Source of the DNA: Acetispira formosa (nom. nud.)
GTDB lineage: Bacteria > Desulfobacterota > Desulfarculia > Adiutricales > Adiutricaceae
Direction: 5' to 3'
DNA: 64,000 bases
NCBI GenBank assembly: GCA_023525915.1
Contig: CP026657.1
Location: 4,419,043 to 4,483,042, forward strand
Below the pieces are notes generated by a model. The model worked only from the letters and a program-made list of their open reading frames with translations, was not told the origin of the DNA and did not search any database. The position numbers and the translations under genes were made by a program. Shown here piece after piece: positions 43,623 through 52,643 of this stretch. How positions within the stretch are numbered: the stretch's first letter is position 1; every line of letters starts with the position of its first letter.

Positions 43623-44813
43623 ATGATCGGCATCTCCAAATTATACTGCGGCACTGTTGAAGCCTCAGATCCGCTTCGCTACGGGCGCATGTCCAACAAA
43701 TTGCCCAGCCACCTCCTGCAGTTTTCCAAAGATAAAAAACCTGTTGTGGTCTGGAATATGACCAGGGCCTGCAACCTCACCTGCATGCACTGCTATGCCA
43801 ACGCCACCGCCAAACCGGCCGAAGACGAACTGAGCCCGGAACAGGCTTTCGCTCTGGTCGACCATCTGGCCGAATACGGCGCTCCGGTGGTGCTGTTTTC
43901 CGGCGGCGAGCCGATGATGCATCCATTATTGTTCGACCTGATAGAGCGCACCGTCAGCCGGGGGCCGCGCGCGGTTCTGTCGTCCAACGGGCTGCTGATT
44001 GATCAGGCTTCGGCCGAGCGGCTGAAGGGGCTGGGGCTTTCCTATATCGGCGTCAGTCTCGACGGGCTGGCCGAGGCCCATGATGAATTCCGCCGTATGC
44101 CCGGCGCTTTTGAGAAGACTGTGAAAGCCATGGCCGTGGCCAGGGAGGCCGGGCTTAAAGTTGGCCTGCGCTTTACATTGAGCCGTCGCAATGTGGCCGA
44201 TTTGCCGGGCATTTTCGATCTGATGGAAAGGGAGGGCATTCCCAGGGTCTGCTTCTATCATCTGGTCAGCAGCGGGCGCGGGACCGGCTTGTCAGCCGAC
44301 ACCCTGAGCCATGAGGAAACTCGACGGGCCGTTGATCTGATTATCGATAGAACCAGCGATTTGCACTCGCGCGGCAAGCCCATGGAAGTGCTCACTGTCG
44401 ATAATCATGCCGACGGCCCCTATGTTTATCTGCGGCTTCTCAAGGAAGGTCGGACTGATTTGGCCGCGGGTGTTCTGGAGCTTTTAAAGCTTAACGGCGG
44501 CAACAGTTCCGGCCGGGGCATAGCCGCTGTATCCTGGAACGGTGACGTTCACCCCGATCAATTCTGGCGCAATGTGGTGCTCGGTTCCGTCAAGGCGCGG
44601 CCTTTCGCTGAAATCTGGCACGATCAGGAAAATGAATTTCTCATGGCCCTGAAGAATAAGAAGGATCATGTCACCGGGCGTTGCCGCGCCTGTACCTTTC
44701 TGGAAGTCTGCGGCGGGAACTTACGCGCCAGGGCCGAGGCGGCCACCGGCGAAGTCTGGGGCGAAGATCCGGCCTGCTATCTCACCGACGACGAAATTTC
44801 TATCAAACTTTAA
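43623..44813 (+). CDS. ahbC: AhbC, 12,18-didecarboxysiroheme deacetylase (radical SAM)
   Basis: In the alternative heme pathway this enzyme removes the acetate side chains of didecarboxysiroheme to give Fe-coproporphyrin III. The 396-residue protein starts with the characteristic MIGISKLYCGTVEASDPLRYGR and has the radical SAM cluster motif CNLTCMHC near residue 51, FSGGEPM for SAM binding and a C-terminal cysteine set (CRACTFLEVCGG ... DPACYL) for an auxiliary cluster. It opens an operon with hemB, ahbD and ahbA. The start follows GGGAGTGC. Confidence 0.92.
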   Translation: MIGISKLYCGTVEASDPLRYGRMSNKLPSHLLQFSKDKKPVVVWNMTRACNLTCMHCYANATAKPAEDELSPEQAFALVDHLAEYGAPVVLFSGGEPMMHPLLFDLIERTVSRGPRAVLSSNGLLIDQASAERLKGLGLSYIGVSLDGLAEAHDEFRRMPGAFEKTVKAMAVAREAGLKVGLRFTLSRRNVADLPGIFDLMEREGIPRVCFYHLVSSGRGTGLSADTLSHEETRRAVDLIIDRTSDLHSRGKPMEVLTVDNHADGPYVYLRLLKEGRTDLAAGVLELLKLNGGNSSGRGIAAVSWNGDVHPDQFWRNVVLGSVKARPFAEIWHDQENEFLMALKNKKDHVTGRCRACTFLEVCGGNLRARAEAATGEVWGEDPACYLTDDEISIKL

Positions 44814-44845
44814 TGATCATTCAGGCTTGAGCCAGGGGTGAAAAT

Positions 44846-45829
44846 ATGTCCGCCGAACTTGTGGCGCGTCCGCGCCGATTGAGAAGCTCTTCCGCTATCC
44901 GGGAAATGCTGCGGGAGGTGGTGCTCCGCCCCTCCGATTTCATGTATCCGCTCTTCGTTGTTCCCGGCAGCGGCGTTAAGAAACCTATTGACGCTCTGGA
45001 GGGCCAGTTCCATCTCTCCGCCGATGAGGCGGCTAAAATGGCGGCCGATGTTTTCGCGCTGGGCGTGAAAAGCATCATCCTGTTCGGCCTTCCGGCTGAA
45101 AAAGATCCGGCCGGAGCTTCAGGGGCCGATCCACACGGTCCGGTGCAGTCGGCCATTCGCGCCATCAAAAAGGCTGTGCCGGAAATGGTGGTGGCCACTG
45201 ACGTCTGCCTCTGCGAATACACAGATCACGGCCATTGCGGCATCTTGGACGGACAGACCGTCGACAACGACGCGACTCTCCCGCATCTGGCCCGTCAGGC
45301 CCTGAGCCACGCCCAGGCCGGGGCCGACATGATCGCCCCCTCCGACATGATGGACGGACGGGTGGGCGCGATCCGTTCGCTTCTGGACCAGGAAGGTTTC
45401 AGCCACATTCCGATCATGGCCTACAGCGTCAAATACGCCGGGGCTTTTTATGGCCCCTTCCGTGACGCGGCCGGTTCGGCCCCCCAGTTTGGCGACCGCC
45501 GTTCCTATCAGATGGACCCGGCCCGCCGCCGCGAGGCGCTCATTGAAGTGGATCTGGACATCGCCGAGGGGGCGGACATTGTCATGGTCAAACCGGCCGG
45601 GCCGTATCTGGACATAATACGCGACGTGCGGGAGCATTGCGACATGCCGCTGGCCGCCTATCAGGTCAGTGGGGAGTACGCCATGATCATGGCCGCCGCG
45701 CGGGCCGGGCTGATGGATGAGAAGGCCGGGGCGCTGGAATCGCTTCTGTCCATCAAGCGAGCCGGGGCGGACATTATCATCACCTATATGGCCCCCAAAG
45801 CGGCCAAATGGCTGCGTGAGTGCTCATGA
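44846..45829 (+). CDS. hemB: Delta-aminolevulinic acid dehydratase (porphobilinogen synthase)
   Basis: A 327-residue enzyme condensing two 5-aminolevulinate molecules into porphobilinogen. The metal-site segment DVCLCEYTDHGHCG has the cysteines of the zinc-dependent type. The two active-site lysines lie in YSVKYAGAFYGPFRD and MVKPAGPYLD. It sits between ahbC and ahbD, as known from Desulfovibrio, and its stop overlaps the ahbD start (ATGA). Confidence 0.97.
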   Translation: MSAELVARPRRLRSSSAIREMLREVVLRPSDFMYPLFVVPGSGVKKPIDALEGQFHLSADEAAKMAADVFALGVKSIILFGLPAEKDPAGASGADPHGPVQSAIRAIKKAVPEMVVATDVCLCEYTDHGHCGILDGQTVDNDATLPHLARQALSHAQAGADMIAPSDMMDGRVGAIRSLLDQEGFSHIPIMAYSVKYAGAFYGPFRDAAGSAPQFGDRRSYQMDPARRREALIEVDLDIAEGADIVMVKPAGPYLDIIRDVREHCDMPLAAYQVSGEYAMIMAAARAGLMDEKAGALESLLSIKRAGADIIITYMAPKAAKWLRECS

Positions 45830-46866
45830 GCACCGGCAAATCCATATCTCCGCCGAGGCTGGTGGCCTGGGAGACGACCAGGGCCTGCAATCTGGTCTGC
45901 CGCCATTGCCGGGCGGAGGCCGTGCTGGAGCCGCCCGCCGATGAGTTAAGTCATGAGGAAGCCCTCTCGATGCTCGAGGACATCGCCGCCTGGAAGCCGT
46001 CCCCGATGGTTATCCTCAGCGGCGGTGAGCCTTTGATGCGGCCCGACATTCTGGAACTGGCCTCCTATGGCACCAGCCGGGGCCTGAAGATGCTTCTTTC
46101 CACCAACGGCACATTGGTAACACCCCAACTGGCGGCCGACATGAAAGGGGCCGGGGTGGCCAGGGTCAGTCTAAGCCTGGACGGCCCGGACGCGGCCAGC
46201 CATGACGATTTTCGCGGTATGCCCGGCGCATTTGAGGCTTTGAAGCGAGGCGCGGCCTATTTGCGGGAAGCCGGTCTTTCATTCCAGATAAACACTACTC
46301 TGACCGCTGGGAATCTGTCCCAGGCCGAAATCATGACGGCCATGACTGTGGAACTGGGGGCGGCCGCCCATCACATTTTTCTTCTGGTGCCGGTCGGCCG
46401 GGCCGGGGATATGGAATCCCTCTCGGCTGAAGAATATGAGGCGGCGCTGAAAACCATCAAACAGCGTGAACCGTCGCTCACCATAGATTTCAAGGCCACC
46501 TGCGCCCCGCAGTATCAGCGCATCGGCCGTGAAATGGGCTTGTCGGCCGGGCGGCACAGCGGGCGTGGCTGTCTGGCCGGGCAGGGTTTTATGTTTGTCA
46601 GCAGCACCGGCATATGCCAGGGTTGCGGCTATCTGCCGCTGTCGGCCGGTAGTGTCCGGGAAAAATCAATTGTGGAAGTTTACGAAAAATCGCCGCTTTT
46701 CGTGGCCCTGCGTGACCGCCTAACCTATCGCGGCAAATGCGGTGATTGCGAATACTGGAACATCTGCGGCGGCTGCCGGGCCCGCGCCCATGCCCAGGGA
46801 GATTATCTGGGGCCGGAGCCCTTATGTCCGCACCAGCCGCAATCAGGAAAGGGGGCTGAGGCATGA
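45826..46866 (+). CDS. ahbD: AhbD, heme synthase (radical SAM Fe-coproporphyrin decarboxylase)
   Basis: This 346-residue radical SAM protein performs the last step of the siroheme-dependent pathway, oxidative decarboxylation of two propionates of Fe-coproporphyrin III to vinyl groups, giving heme b. It has CNLVCRHC near residue 22, LSGGEPLMRPD, and a second cluster region near the C-terminus (GICQGCGYLPLSAG, then CGDCEYWNICGGCRARA) typical of AhbD with its SPASM-like domain. The start codon overlaps the hemB stop by ATGA and its own stop overlaps ahbA in the same way, so the genes are translationally coupled. Confidence 0.92.
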   Translation: MSTGKSISPPRLVAWETTRACNLVCRHCRAEAVLEPPADELSHEEALSMLEDIAAWKPSPMVILSGGEPLMRPDILELASYGTSRGLKMLLSTNGTLVTPQLAADMKGAGVARVSLSLDGPDAASHDDFRGMPGAFEALKRGAAYLREAGLSFQINTTLTAGNLSQAEIMTAMTVELGAAAHHIFLLVPVGRAGDMESLSAEEYEAALKTIKQREPSLTIDFKATCAPQYQRIGREMGLSAGRHSGRGCLAGQGFMFVSSTGICQGCGYLPLSAGSVREKSIVEVYEKSPLFVALRDRLTYRGKCGDCEYWNICGGCRARAHAQGDYLGPEPLCPHQPQSGKGAEA

Positions 46867-47366
46867 GCGAATTCTGTGACGGGCACCCGCTGGATCGTCT
46901 GGACCGGCTGATCATCAATTCCATCCAGGAAGGGTTTCCAATTGAAAGCCGTCCCTATGACGCCTTGGCCGACAGAATCAATAAGGCCCACGGCCTGAAC
47001 ATTGACGGGACGGAGCTTCTCTCACGCGTTAAGGCGCTGAAAGCGGGCGGATACATCCGTCGCCTGGGGGCGGTTTTCAATGCCCGCAATCTTGGCTACA
47101 GTTCAACCTTGTGCGCCGCCCGCGTGCCTGAAGACAAAATCGATCAGTTCGGTGATCTGGTCAACCAGTCGCCGCAAGTGACGCACAATTACCTGCGCTC
47201 TGATGATCTCAATATCTGGTTTACTTACACCTCAGGCAGCCCGGAAGAGTTGCCCGCTTTTTTGGATGGGTTGAAACGTGCGACTGGTATTGATGAGATT
47301 TATGTGCTGGAATCAGAAAAGCTTTTTAAGATCAAAGTGGGTTTTCAGTTGCCTGACAAAGCGTGA
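46863..47366 (+). CDS. ahbA: AhbA, siroheme decarboxylase subunit (Lrp/AsnC-like)
   Basis: A 167-residue protein of the AsnC/Lrp-like family used as a siroheme decarboxylase, which removes two acetate carboxylates to make didecarboxysiroheme. It shows LDRLIINSIQEGFPIESRPYDALA (the former DNA-binding part), GYIRRLGAVFNARNLGYSSTLCAARVPEDKI and VTHNYLRSDDLNIWFTYT; the last two fit AhbA better than AhbB. AhbA normally works with AhbB, which is not in this window. It ends the operon; the following gap starts with an H boundary repeat that can act as terminator. Confidence 0.88.
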   Translation: MSEFCDGHPLDRLDRLIINSIQEGFPIESRPYDALADRINKAHGLNIDGTELLSRVKALKAGGYIRRLGAVFNARNLGYSSTLCAARVPEDKIDQFGDLVNQSPQVTHNYLRSDDLNIWFTYTSGSPEELPAFLDGLKRATGIDEIYVLESEKLFKIKVGFQLPDKA

Positions 47367-47380
47367 ATGGTTGGAAGAGA

Positions 47381-47848
47381 AGAGGGGGGCTCTGCCCCTC
47401 CACCCCGCAAGGTGGCATAGCCCCCTTGACCCCCATCCGGTGTGCGGTCATGGTTGCGGTGGGCCGGAGGCGGGGGCTGAAAATTTTCTTTCGTTCACCA
47501 TTGATTCAGCGCCACAACTCGCTTCGCAGACTCAGCTCAGACAAGTGGCGCTGAATCAATGGTTCTCTACAGAAATTTTTCAGCCCCCGCCTCCTATATT
47601 GTTGGCCGCGCTGTCAGAAGAATTTTGAAGCGAGATGAAATTGCCGTGGCTGAGTGGATACGCGATTTTTTCTTGATGCCCAGTTCTGAGGTAGCGGTAG
47701 TCCTCCTCTGAACTGGCACCTAATTTGATCGCACGCATATACAGAAAGTTACAGCGCCCCAAAAAAACATACCGAAACTCCTTCTTAGGAGTTTCGGTGG
47801 GGTCAAGGGGTTTACCCCTTGTGGGGTGGAGGGGCAAAGCCCCCCTCT
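47381..47848. repeat. H-bounded cassette of hairpin repeats (copy 2)
   Basis: The cassette is bounded by AGAGGGGGGCTCTGCCCCTC at 47381 and its reverse complement ending at 47848, the same boundaries as at 6479-7042, and it likewise fills a convergent gap (ahbA and the lytic transglycosylase gene). Inside lie a family B hairpin and, next to the right boundary, the hairpin CCGAAACTCC-TTCT-GGAGTTTCGG (47772-47797). That hairpin takes the place of CCGCAATTCC/GGAATTGCGG in copy 1. Between them is about 170 bp of unique sequence without a gene. Confidence 0.8.
47466..47595 (+). repeat. Family B hairpin, copy 2
   Basis: Outer stem GGAGGCGGGGGCTGAAAATT with its complement to 47595; inner stem CACCATTGATTCAGCGCCAC with GTGGCGCTGAATCAATGG; apex AACTCGCTTCGCAGACTCAG then CTCAGACAA. 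Compared with copies 1 and 3 the inner stem has T-to-A on one arm and A-to-T at the paired position on the other. Confidence 0.85.
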
Positions 47849-47872
47849 AATAATAGCCTCTTGAGCCTTAAC

Positions 47873-48988
47873 TTAGGCTTGGGCGGAGTTGGTTTTTTTG
47901 AATTTGGCGTAGTGCTGGTTGACTATGCTGATGTAATTGCGGGTTTCGTTGGGCATATTGCCGTTTTTGCCGTATCTGTCAAAGTTGCCCGGTCCCCAGT
48001 TGTATGAGGCCAGGGCCTTGTTTATGTTGCCGCCGTGGCGGTCGAGCATTTTTTTCAGGTAGCGCGCTCCGCCCCAGATGTTTTCGATTGGGTTGAAAGG
48101 GTCCTCTACGCCAAGCTCTTTGGCCGTACCAGGCATGAGCTGCATCAGGCCTTTGGCCCCGGCGCGGGAGACAGCCGTGTGGTTAAAGTTCGATTCAGTT
48201 TTTATAACCGCTTTGACCAGGTTGGCGTCTATGCCCAAGGCCACTGAAACCTTGTTCACTATTTTATCAATCGCGTCCATGGACATCTTTTCGCCCTTGT
48301 TCGCTTTTTCCGAGTCGTTTTTCTGGGCGGTCAGGACGGCTTCTTCATCCAGCTTTTCGCGCTTGGTGTTGTCTTCGGCTTCGGAAGCTTCAGAGGCTTT
48401 TTTGCGGGCCGGGGGCCTGGTCAGTCCGTAAGGCATCTGGAGATTGGCCTGGGGGGCGTCGTCATCCTGGGTGGTGCGCATGAACTGGCCGTTTTTCTGA
48501 CGCCAGGACTGAAGCTCCTGGGGGCTGAAGCTGCGCCCGGTGTCCAGGCCGGTCACCATCGAGCCGCGTTTGCCGCCTAAGAGGTTGCCGAAGGTGTCGG
48601 CGCTCATCAGGGCTTCTATATTCATGTGGGCCACCAGGCTGGAAGCGTTGCTTTCAGTATCCTGGCCATCGAGCCCGGCCATGCTTAAAAGTTCGTTCTG
48701 CATGCTCATGGCCCTCATCTGGGCCACGCTGCGGGCGGCTTCCCGGCTGACTGGGTTGCCCTGGCTCATTTCAGCCTGGGTCTGGGCCATGGCCACCATA
48801 TCCTGAAACATGGTGGCGCTGTTGCCGGAACCCATTGAAGGGATGGACAGGGAACTGTCACCACCGGTCATGAAGCCGAGGCCTCTGGCGGCGCCGTTTG
48901 AACCAAGGCCGGAGGTCATGGGCTGGCGGCCCAGATTGCCCTGAACTTTTGAATCTCTTAATAGTTGGCTAATAGCAGTGACGTCCAT
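47873..48988 (-). CDS. Lytic transglycosylase (SLT domain) with long N-terminal region
   Basis: The last 115 residues of this 371-residue protein are a family 1 lytic transglycosylase domain. Its catalytic glutamate lies in VIKTESNFNHTAVSRAGAKGLMQLMPGTA, followed by NPIENIWGGARYL and ALASYNWGPGNFDRYG. It cleaves peptidoglycan glycan strands. The first 250 residues are Ser/Gly/Met/Gln-rich and probably disordered, and there is no signal peptide, so export must use another route (for example a flagellar-type system) if the target is the wall. AAGGAG precedes the start. Confidence 0.85.
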   Translation of the reverse strand: MDVTAISQLLRDSKVQGNLGRQPMTSGLGSNGAARGLGFMTGGDSSLSIPSMGSGNSATMFQDMVAMAQTQAEMSQGNPVSREAARSVAQMRAMSMQNELLSMAGLDGQDTESNASSLVAHMNIEALMSADTFGNLLGGKRGSMVTGLDTGRSFSPQELQSWRQKNGQFMRTTQDDDAPQANLQMPYGLTRPPARKKASEASEAEDNTKREKLDEEAVLTAQKNDSEKANKGEKMSMDAIDKIVNKVSVALGIDANLVKAVIKTESNFNHTAVSRAGAKGLMQLMPGTAKELGVEDPFNPIENIWGGARYLKKMLDRHGGNINKALASYNWGPGNFDRYGKNGNMPNETRNYISIVNQHYAKFKKTNSAQA

Positions 48989-49162
48989 GTTACATCTCCT
49001 TCCACCAATCCCGAATCGGGAGTCGTCTAACCCAGTTGGCAGGCAGGTTGTTGAAACCTTGCCACCTGCGGGGCAATAGTGTTGCCTGAGTTAAAAGCAA
49101 TAGGAATGCCAATTTTTGAGACGGCTGGGCCTATTTTTTGATTGTGCGGTAATTGATCTGTT

Positions 49163-51802
49163 ATGTCAGGTATTTATGTGAAATTTAGCCGCTTGGTGGA
49201 ACCCCTTGCCGACAGGCCTTTGATAAGTCTTTTACCATTTTATATCGCCGGTATAATTTATGGCTGGGAGGTTGGCGGCGGGGCATATTTCACGCCGCTG
49301 GCCTGGTGCGTAGTTTGTGCGGCGGCGGCTCTGGTGGTTTCCTTTTTCCGATTTAAATATTTGATAATATTTAAAATTATTGCCGCTTTTTTGTTGGGCT
49401 GCGGGCTGACTTCACGCACCTTGACAGAGCCGTCCGACCCGCGTCATCTTATCAATTTCGCTACTGAAGAACGCTTCGCCGACCATGTTGTTTTGGGCGG
49501 TGTTGTGGTCGAGACCGTTAAACGGACAGACAGCCGTTATCAGCGTCTGATTATTGACGGGAGGGAACTGGTCAGGCCGGGATATGATGGTCCCGACGAA
49601 TTTCTGGCGGTGAGCGGCCGGGCCAGAATAGATGTGACGGACGGCGCTTTTGTCCGGCCGGGCGACTATGTGCGGCTGCCGGTGGTTATCCGGCGCATGT
49701 CGGGTTTTCGCAATCCGGGCGGCTTGAACCCGGAAAAACTCTGGGCCGCGCAGGGCGTGTGGGTGAAGGGTTACGTCCGGGAGCCGAGGCTGATAAGCTC
49801 CTGGCCGAATTACGGCGATCCGGGCCTGATGGTTCCAGTGCGGGAACGATCTACGGAATTTTTATATGAAAAGGCCCCATATCCGGCCGCCGGGCTCCTG
49901 GCTTCCATGCTGCTGGGGCGGCGTTCCGATGTTGATTCCAACAGCGATACTGTTTTCAGAAATTTGGGTTTGAGCCACATATTGGCCGTCTCCGGCCTGC
50001 ATTTGGGATTGTGGTATGGTCTCTGCCTATGGTTGTCGCTGATTTTTCTTCGCCGGATATTGCCGCGTTTCGCATTGACGTTTGCACCGGGCATGTGGAA
50101 AAAGCTCGGCTTTTCAAGCCGGGGCGGTTTGTATTCAGGGCGGATCATTATTTTGGCCTCAGTCATGGCTCTGGGGCCGGCTTTATTTTATGCCGCTCTG
50201 GTGGGCGGAGCTTCGCCGGTAATCAGGGCCACTATCATGGTGACGGCCGTGGCGCTGGCTATTCTGGCCCGGCGCGGGGCTGATTCATGGAATATCATCG
50301 CCGCCGCGGCCTGGGTGCTTCTGCTGGCTGAGCCCTACCGTCTGTTCCAGGCTTCATTTCAGATGAGTTTTGTGGCCACCCTGGCCATGGTGGCCGTTTT
50401 CCATTCCCGGCCGGGCCGTCGGGAAAAGGCGGCGGACAAGAAAGTGCCGAGTATATGGAATACTCCGATAACGGCGGGCTTTCTGAAGGCCATTTTGAAA
50501 AGGGACAAAGAGGCGCTTCAAGATGAATGGGAGTGGCCGAATCGTCCGCAATCATTTTTCCGTCAGCTTTTGCTGGCCTCCCTGGCGGGAGCTTTCAGCA
50601 CCGCTCCTCTGGTTATCTGGCACTTCAGCTGGCTTCCGGCCGCCGGTATTCCCGGCAACCTTATATTCAGCCCGCTTATCAGCGTCTTTGTGCTGATTCC
50701 CGGTCTTCTTTCGCTGATGGCTCTGCCGTTCAGCGAAATTATCGCCGGGATGTTGATGGATTTTTCCTCATCCGTCCTGATGTTTCTGATGCCGGTGATG
50801 GAGGGCGCTTCCAACATTGCAGGCCCCGGCTATCTTCTGCCGATTCCTGGCAAGCTCTTTTTGGCGGCCTACTTCCTGGCCGGGTGGCTTTGGCTTCGCA
50901 GTCCGCGTTCGGTAAAGACGCGGCTGTTGTGGTGTTGTCTGATATTAACAGCGGGTTTGATGCCTTATCTGCTCAAGGGTCAGGGGGACCGGGGCATTCT
51001 GCGGTTTACGGTGCTGGATGTGGGGCAGGGCGCTTCCATACACATCAACTTTCCTGATCAGCGGCAGATGGTGATTGACGGCGGAGGCAGCCCCTTTTTC
51101 GATCCTGGTGAGCGCCTTGTCACTTCGTATTTGTTGAGGCAGGGCATTTATAAACTTGATTACGCGGCTCTCACCCACCCGGATGAGGACCATCTGAAAG
51201 GCCTTATCAGTCTTTGCCGTAATTTCCGGCCGGACGAGATTTGGGAAAATCCGTGGCCGGCCACTATTTCTCCGCTGTATGAAGAATTTTTGCACAGCAC
51301 GGCCGGAACGGAGCGGGCCGATCTTAGCGACCTCGCGCGCGGCTGGCTGATTGGGCCGGTGAGCGTGGAGATGCTTTGGCCTGAAGCGGAATATGATTGG
51401 CCGCCGGTTGCTCCCAAAGGCAACTGGGCCAACAATATGGGCATGGTTTTTAAGATCGCCTGGGGTGAGGTCAGTTTCCTGGTGACGGGCGACATTGAAA
51501 AGAAGACTGAACGGCGGCTGGTGGAGATGTATGGCTCAAAGCTGGCCTCCACTGTGCTGGTGGCCCCTCATCATGGCAGCGCCACTTCCATGACCCCGGA
51601 TTTTATGGCCGCTGTGAAACCAGAATTTGTGGTATTCTCAGCGGGACGCAACAATTATTTCGACCATCCCAATATCCGCTCTCTTGAACGGGCCAAAGAA
51701 GGCGGAGCCGTTATCTGGCGCACCGACCATCAGGGCGCGGCTGTTTTTGAGGTTCGTGAGAAAGGGGAGGGGATTGATCTGAAACTGCTGCCGCCTTTGT
51801 AA
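49163..51802 (+). CDS. comEC: ComEC/Rec2 family DNA-uptake protein
   Basis: An 879-residue membrane protein with three parts in family order: an N-terminal DUF4131-type region with helices flanking an OB-like domain, a central Competence domain of multiple helices (ILAVSGLHLGLWYGL at its start), and a C-terminal metallo-beta-lactamase-like domain (VLDVGQGASIHINFPD, DGGGSPFF, LTHPDEDHLKG, LVTGDIE, VLVAPHHGS). ComEC forms the inner-membrane channel for single-stranded DNA in natural transformation, and the lactamase-like domain is thought to be the nuclease. The start lacks a clear ribosome-binding site. A YiiX-like lipoprotein gene follows 30 bases later. Confidence 0.93.
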   Translation: MSGIYVKFSRLVEPLADRPLISLLPFYIAGIIYGWEVGGGAYFTPLAWCVVCAAAALVVSFFRFKYLIIFKIIAAFLLGCGLTSRTLTEPSDPRHLINFATEERFADHVVLGGVVVETVKRTDSRYQRLIIDGRELVRPGYDGPDEFLAVSGRARIDVTDGAFVRPGDYVRLPVVIRRMSGFRNPGGLNPEKLWAAQGVWVKGYVREPRLISSWPNYGDPGLMVPVRERSTEFLYEKAPYPAAGLLASMLLGRRSDVDSNSDTVFRNLGLSHILAVSGLHLGLWYGLCLWLSLIFLRRILPRFALTFAPGMWKKLGFSSRGGLYSGRIIILASVMALGPALFYAALVGGASPVIRATIMVTAVALAILARRGADSWNIIAAAAWVLLLAEPYRLFQASFQMSFVATLAMVAVFHSRPGRREKAADKKVPSIWNTPITAGFLKAILKRDKEALQDEWEWPNRPQSFFRQLLLASLAGAFSTAPLVIWHFSWLPAAGIPGNLIFSPLISVFVLIPGLLSLMALPFSEIIAGMLMDFSSSVLMFLMPVMEGASNIAGPGYLLPIPGKLFLAAYFLAGWLWLRSPRSVKTRLLWCCLILTAGLMPYLLKGQGDRGILRFTVLDVGQGASIHINFPDQRQMVIDGGGSPFFDPGERLVTSYLLRQGIYKLDYAALTHPDEDHLKGLISLCRNFRPDEIWENPWPATISPLYEEFLHSTAGTERADLSDLARGWLIGPVSVEMLWPEAEYDWPPVAPKGNWANNMGMVFKIAWGEVSFLVTGDIEKKTERRLVEMYGSKLASTVLVAPHHGSATSMTPDFMAAVKPEFVVFSAGRNNYFDHPNIRSLERAKEGGAVIWRTDHQGAAVFEVREKGEGIDLKLLPPL

Positions 51803-51832
51803 TTGGGCTGTGAAAGCGGGGTTGCTTTGAAA

Positions 51833-52441
51833 ATGAAAAAAGTATCCAATCCATTGAAACTTTTGGGGCTGCTGATGGCCGCCATGATTTTTGGCGGCGG
51901 CTGTGCGGGCGCGGTCAGAAGCGTGGTGAAATCTCCTGAAGCCATAGCGGAGGTATCAGTTTCAGAAATCAGGCGACATCTGCATAACGGCGACTGGCTG
52001 GTCATCAGGGGCGTGACTGCGGCCGACAATCTGGTGACTATGGCCACTAACATGCCGCTGTCGCACGCGGCCATTTATGATCTGGAAAATGATCAGGTCA
52101 TTGAGGCCGACGGCTCGGGCGTCCACGTTACGCCCCTGGCTGATTTCGTGGCCAAAGCCCAGCGCCTGTTGGTCATCCGTCCGGTCTGGTCCGGCCCGGA
52201 AACCAGCGCGGCGGCTGTGGCCAGAGCCAGAAGCTGGCTGGGTTCGGGCTATAACTTCACCGGCCTGGTGGGCTTGAGCGTCCCCAACCGCTACTATTGC
52301 ACCCAATTGGCTATAAGGGCTTATGAGCCTTTCATGGCTGATATGCCAAATCCGGTGCCGCTGGTGATTGCCCCCGGGCAGATGTACCATTGGGGCAGGA
52401 TAATGTTTGACACCGGTCCGGGACATCGTCCGTCCAGGTGA
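51833..52441 (+). CDS. YiiX/YebB-like lipoprotein (permuted papain-like hydrolase fold)
   Basis: A 202-residue predicted lipoprotein: signal peptide with lipobox FGGGC (Cys near residue 24). The domain has the histidine in PLSHAAIYDLENDQVIEA and the cysteine in YYCTQLAIRAYEPF, the order of the circularly permuted NlpC/P60 group (YiiX-like). Such enzymes may cut amide bonds in peptidoglycan or lipids; the substrate is unknown. ATG 51833 is preferred for the signal peptide; the frame continues to a TTG at 51803. It lies close behind comEC on the same strand. Confidence 0.82.
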   Translation: MKKVSNPLKLLGLLMAAMIFGGGCAGAVRSVVKSPEAIAEVSVSEIRRHLHNGDWLVIRGVTAADNLVTMATNMPLSHAAIYDLENDQVIEADGSGVHVTPLADFVAKAQRLLVIRPVWSGPETSAAAVARARSWLGSGYNFTGLVGLSVPNRYYCTQLAIRAYEPFMADMPNPVPLVIAPGQMYHWGRIMFDTGPGHRPSR

Positions 52442-52460
52442 GTGCTTTTGGCGATGGGCC

Positions 52461-52590
52461 GGAGGCGGAGGTTGAAAATTTTCTTCCGTTCACCATTGTT
52501 TCAGCGCCACAACTCGCTTCGAAGACTCAGCTCAGACAAGTGGCGCTGAAACAATGGTTCTCTACAGAAATTTTTCAACCCCCGCCTCCT
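52461..52590 (+). repeat. Family B hairpin, copy 3
   Basis: The outer stem GGAGGCGGAGGTTGAAAATT pairs with TTTTTCAACCCCCGCCTCC. The GGTTGAAA/TTTCAACC segment replaces GGCTGAAA/TTTCAGCC of copies 1 and 2, a compensated change. Inner stem as in copy 1; apex AACTCGCTTCGAAGACTCAG then CTCAGACAA. Confidence 0.85.
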
Positions 52591-52643
52591 ACAGTGTTGG
52601 CTGATTGGGCCGAAGAATGGTGGATGAAAGTATCATATAGCTG

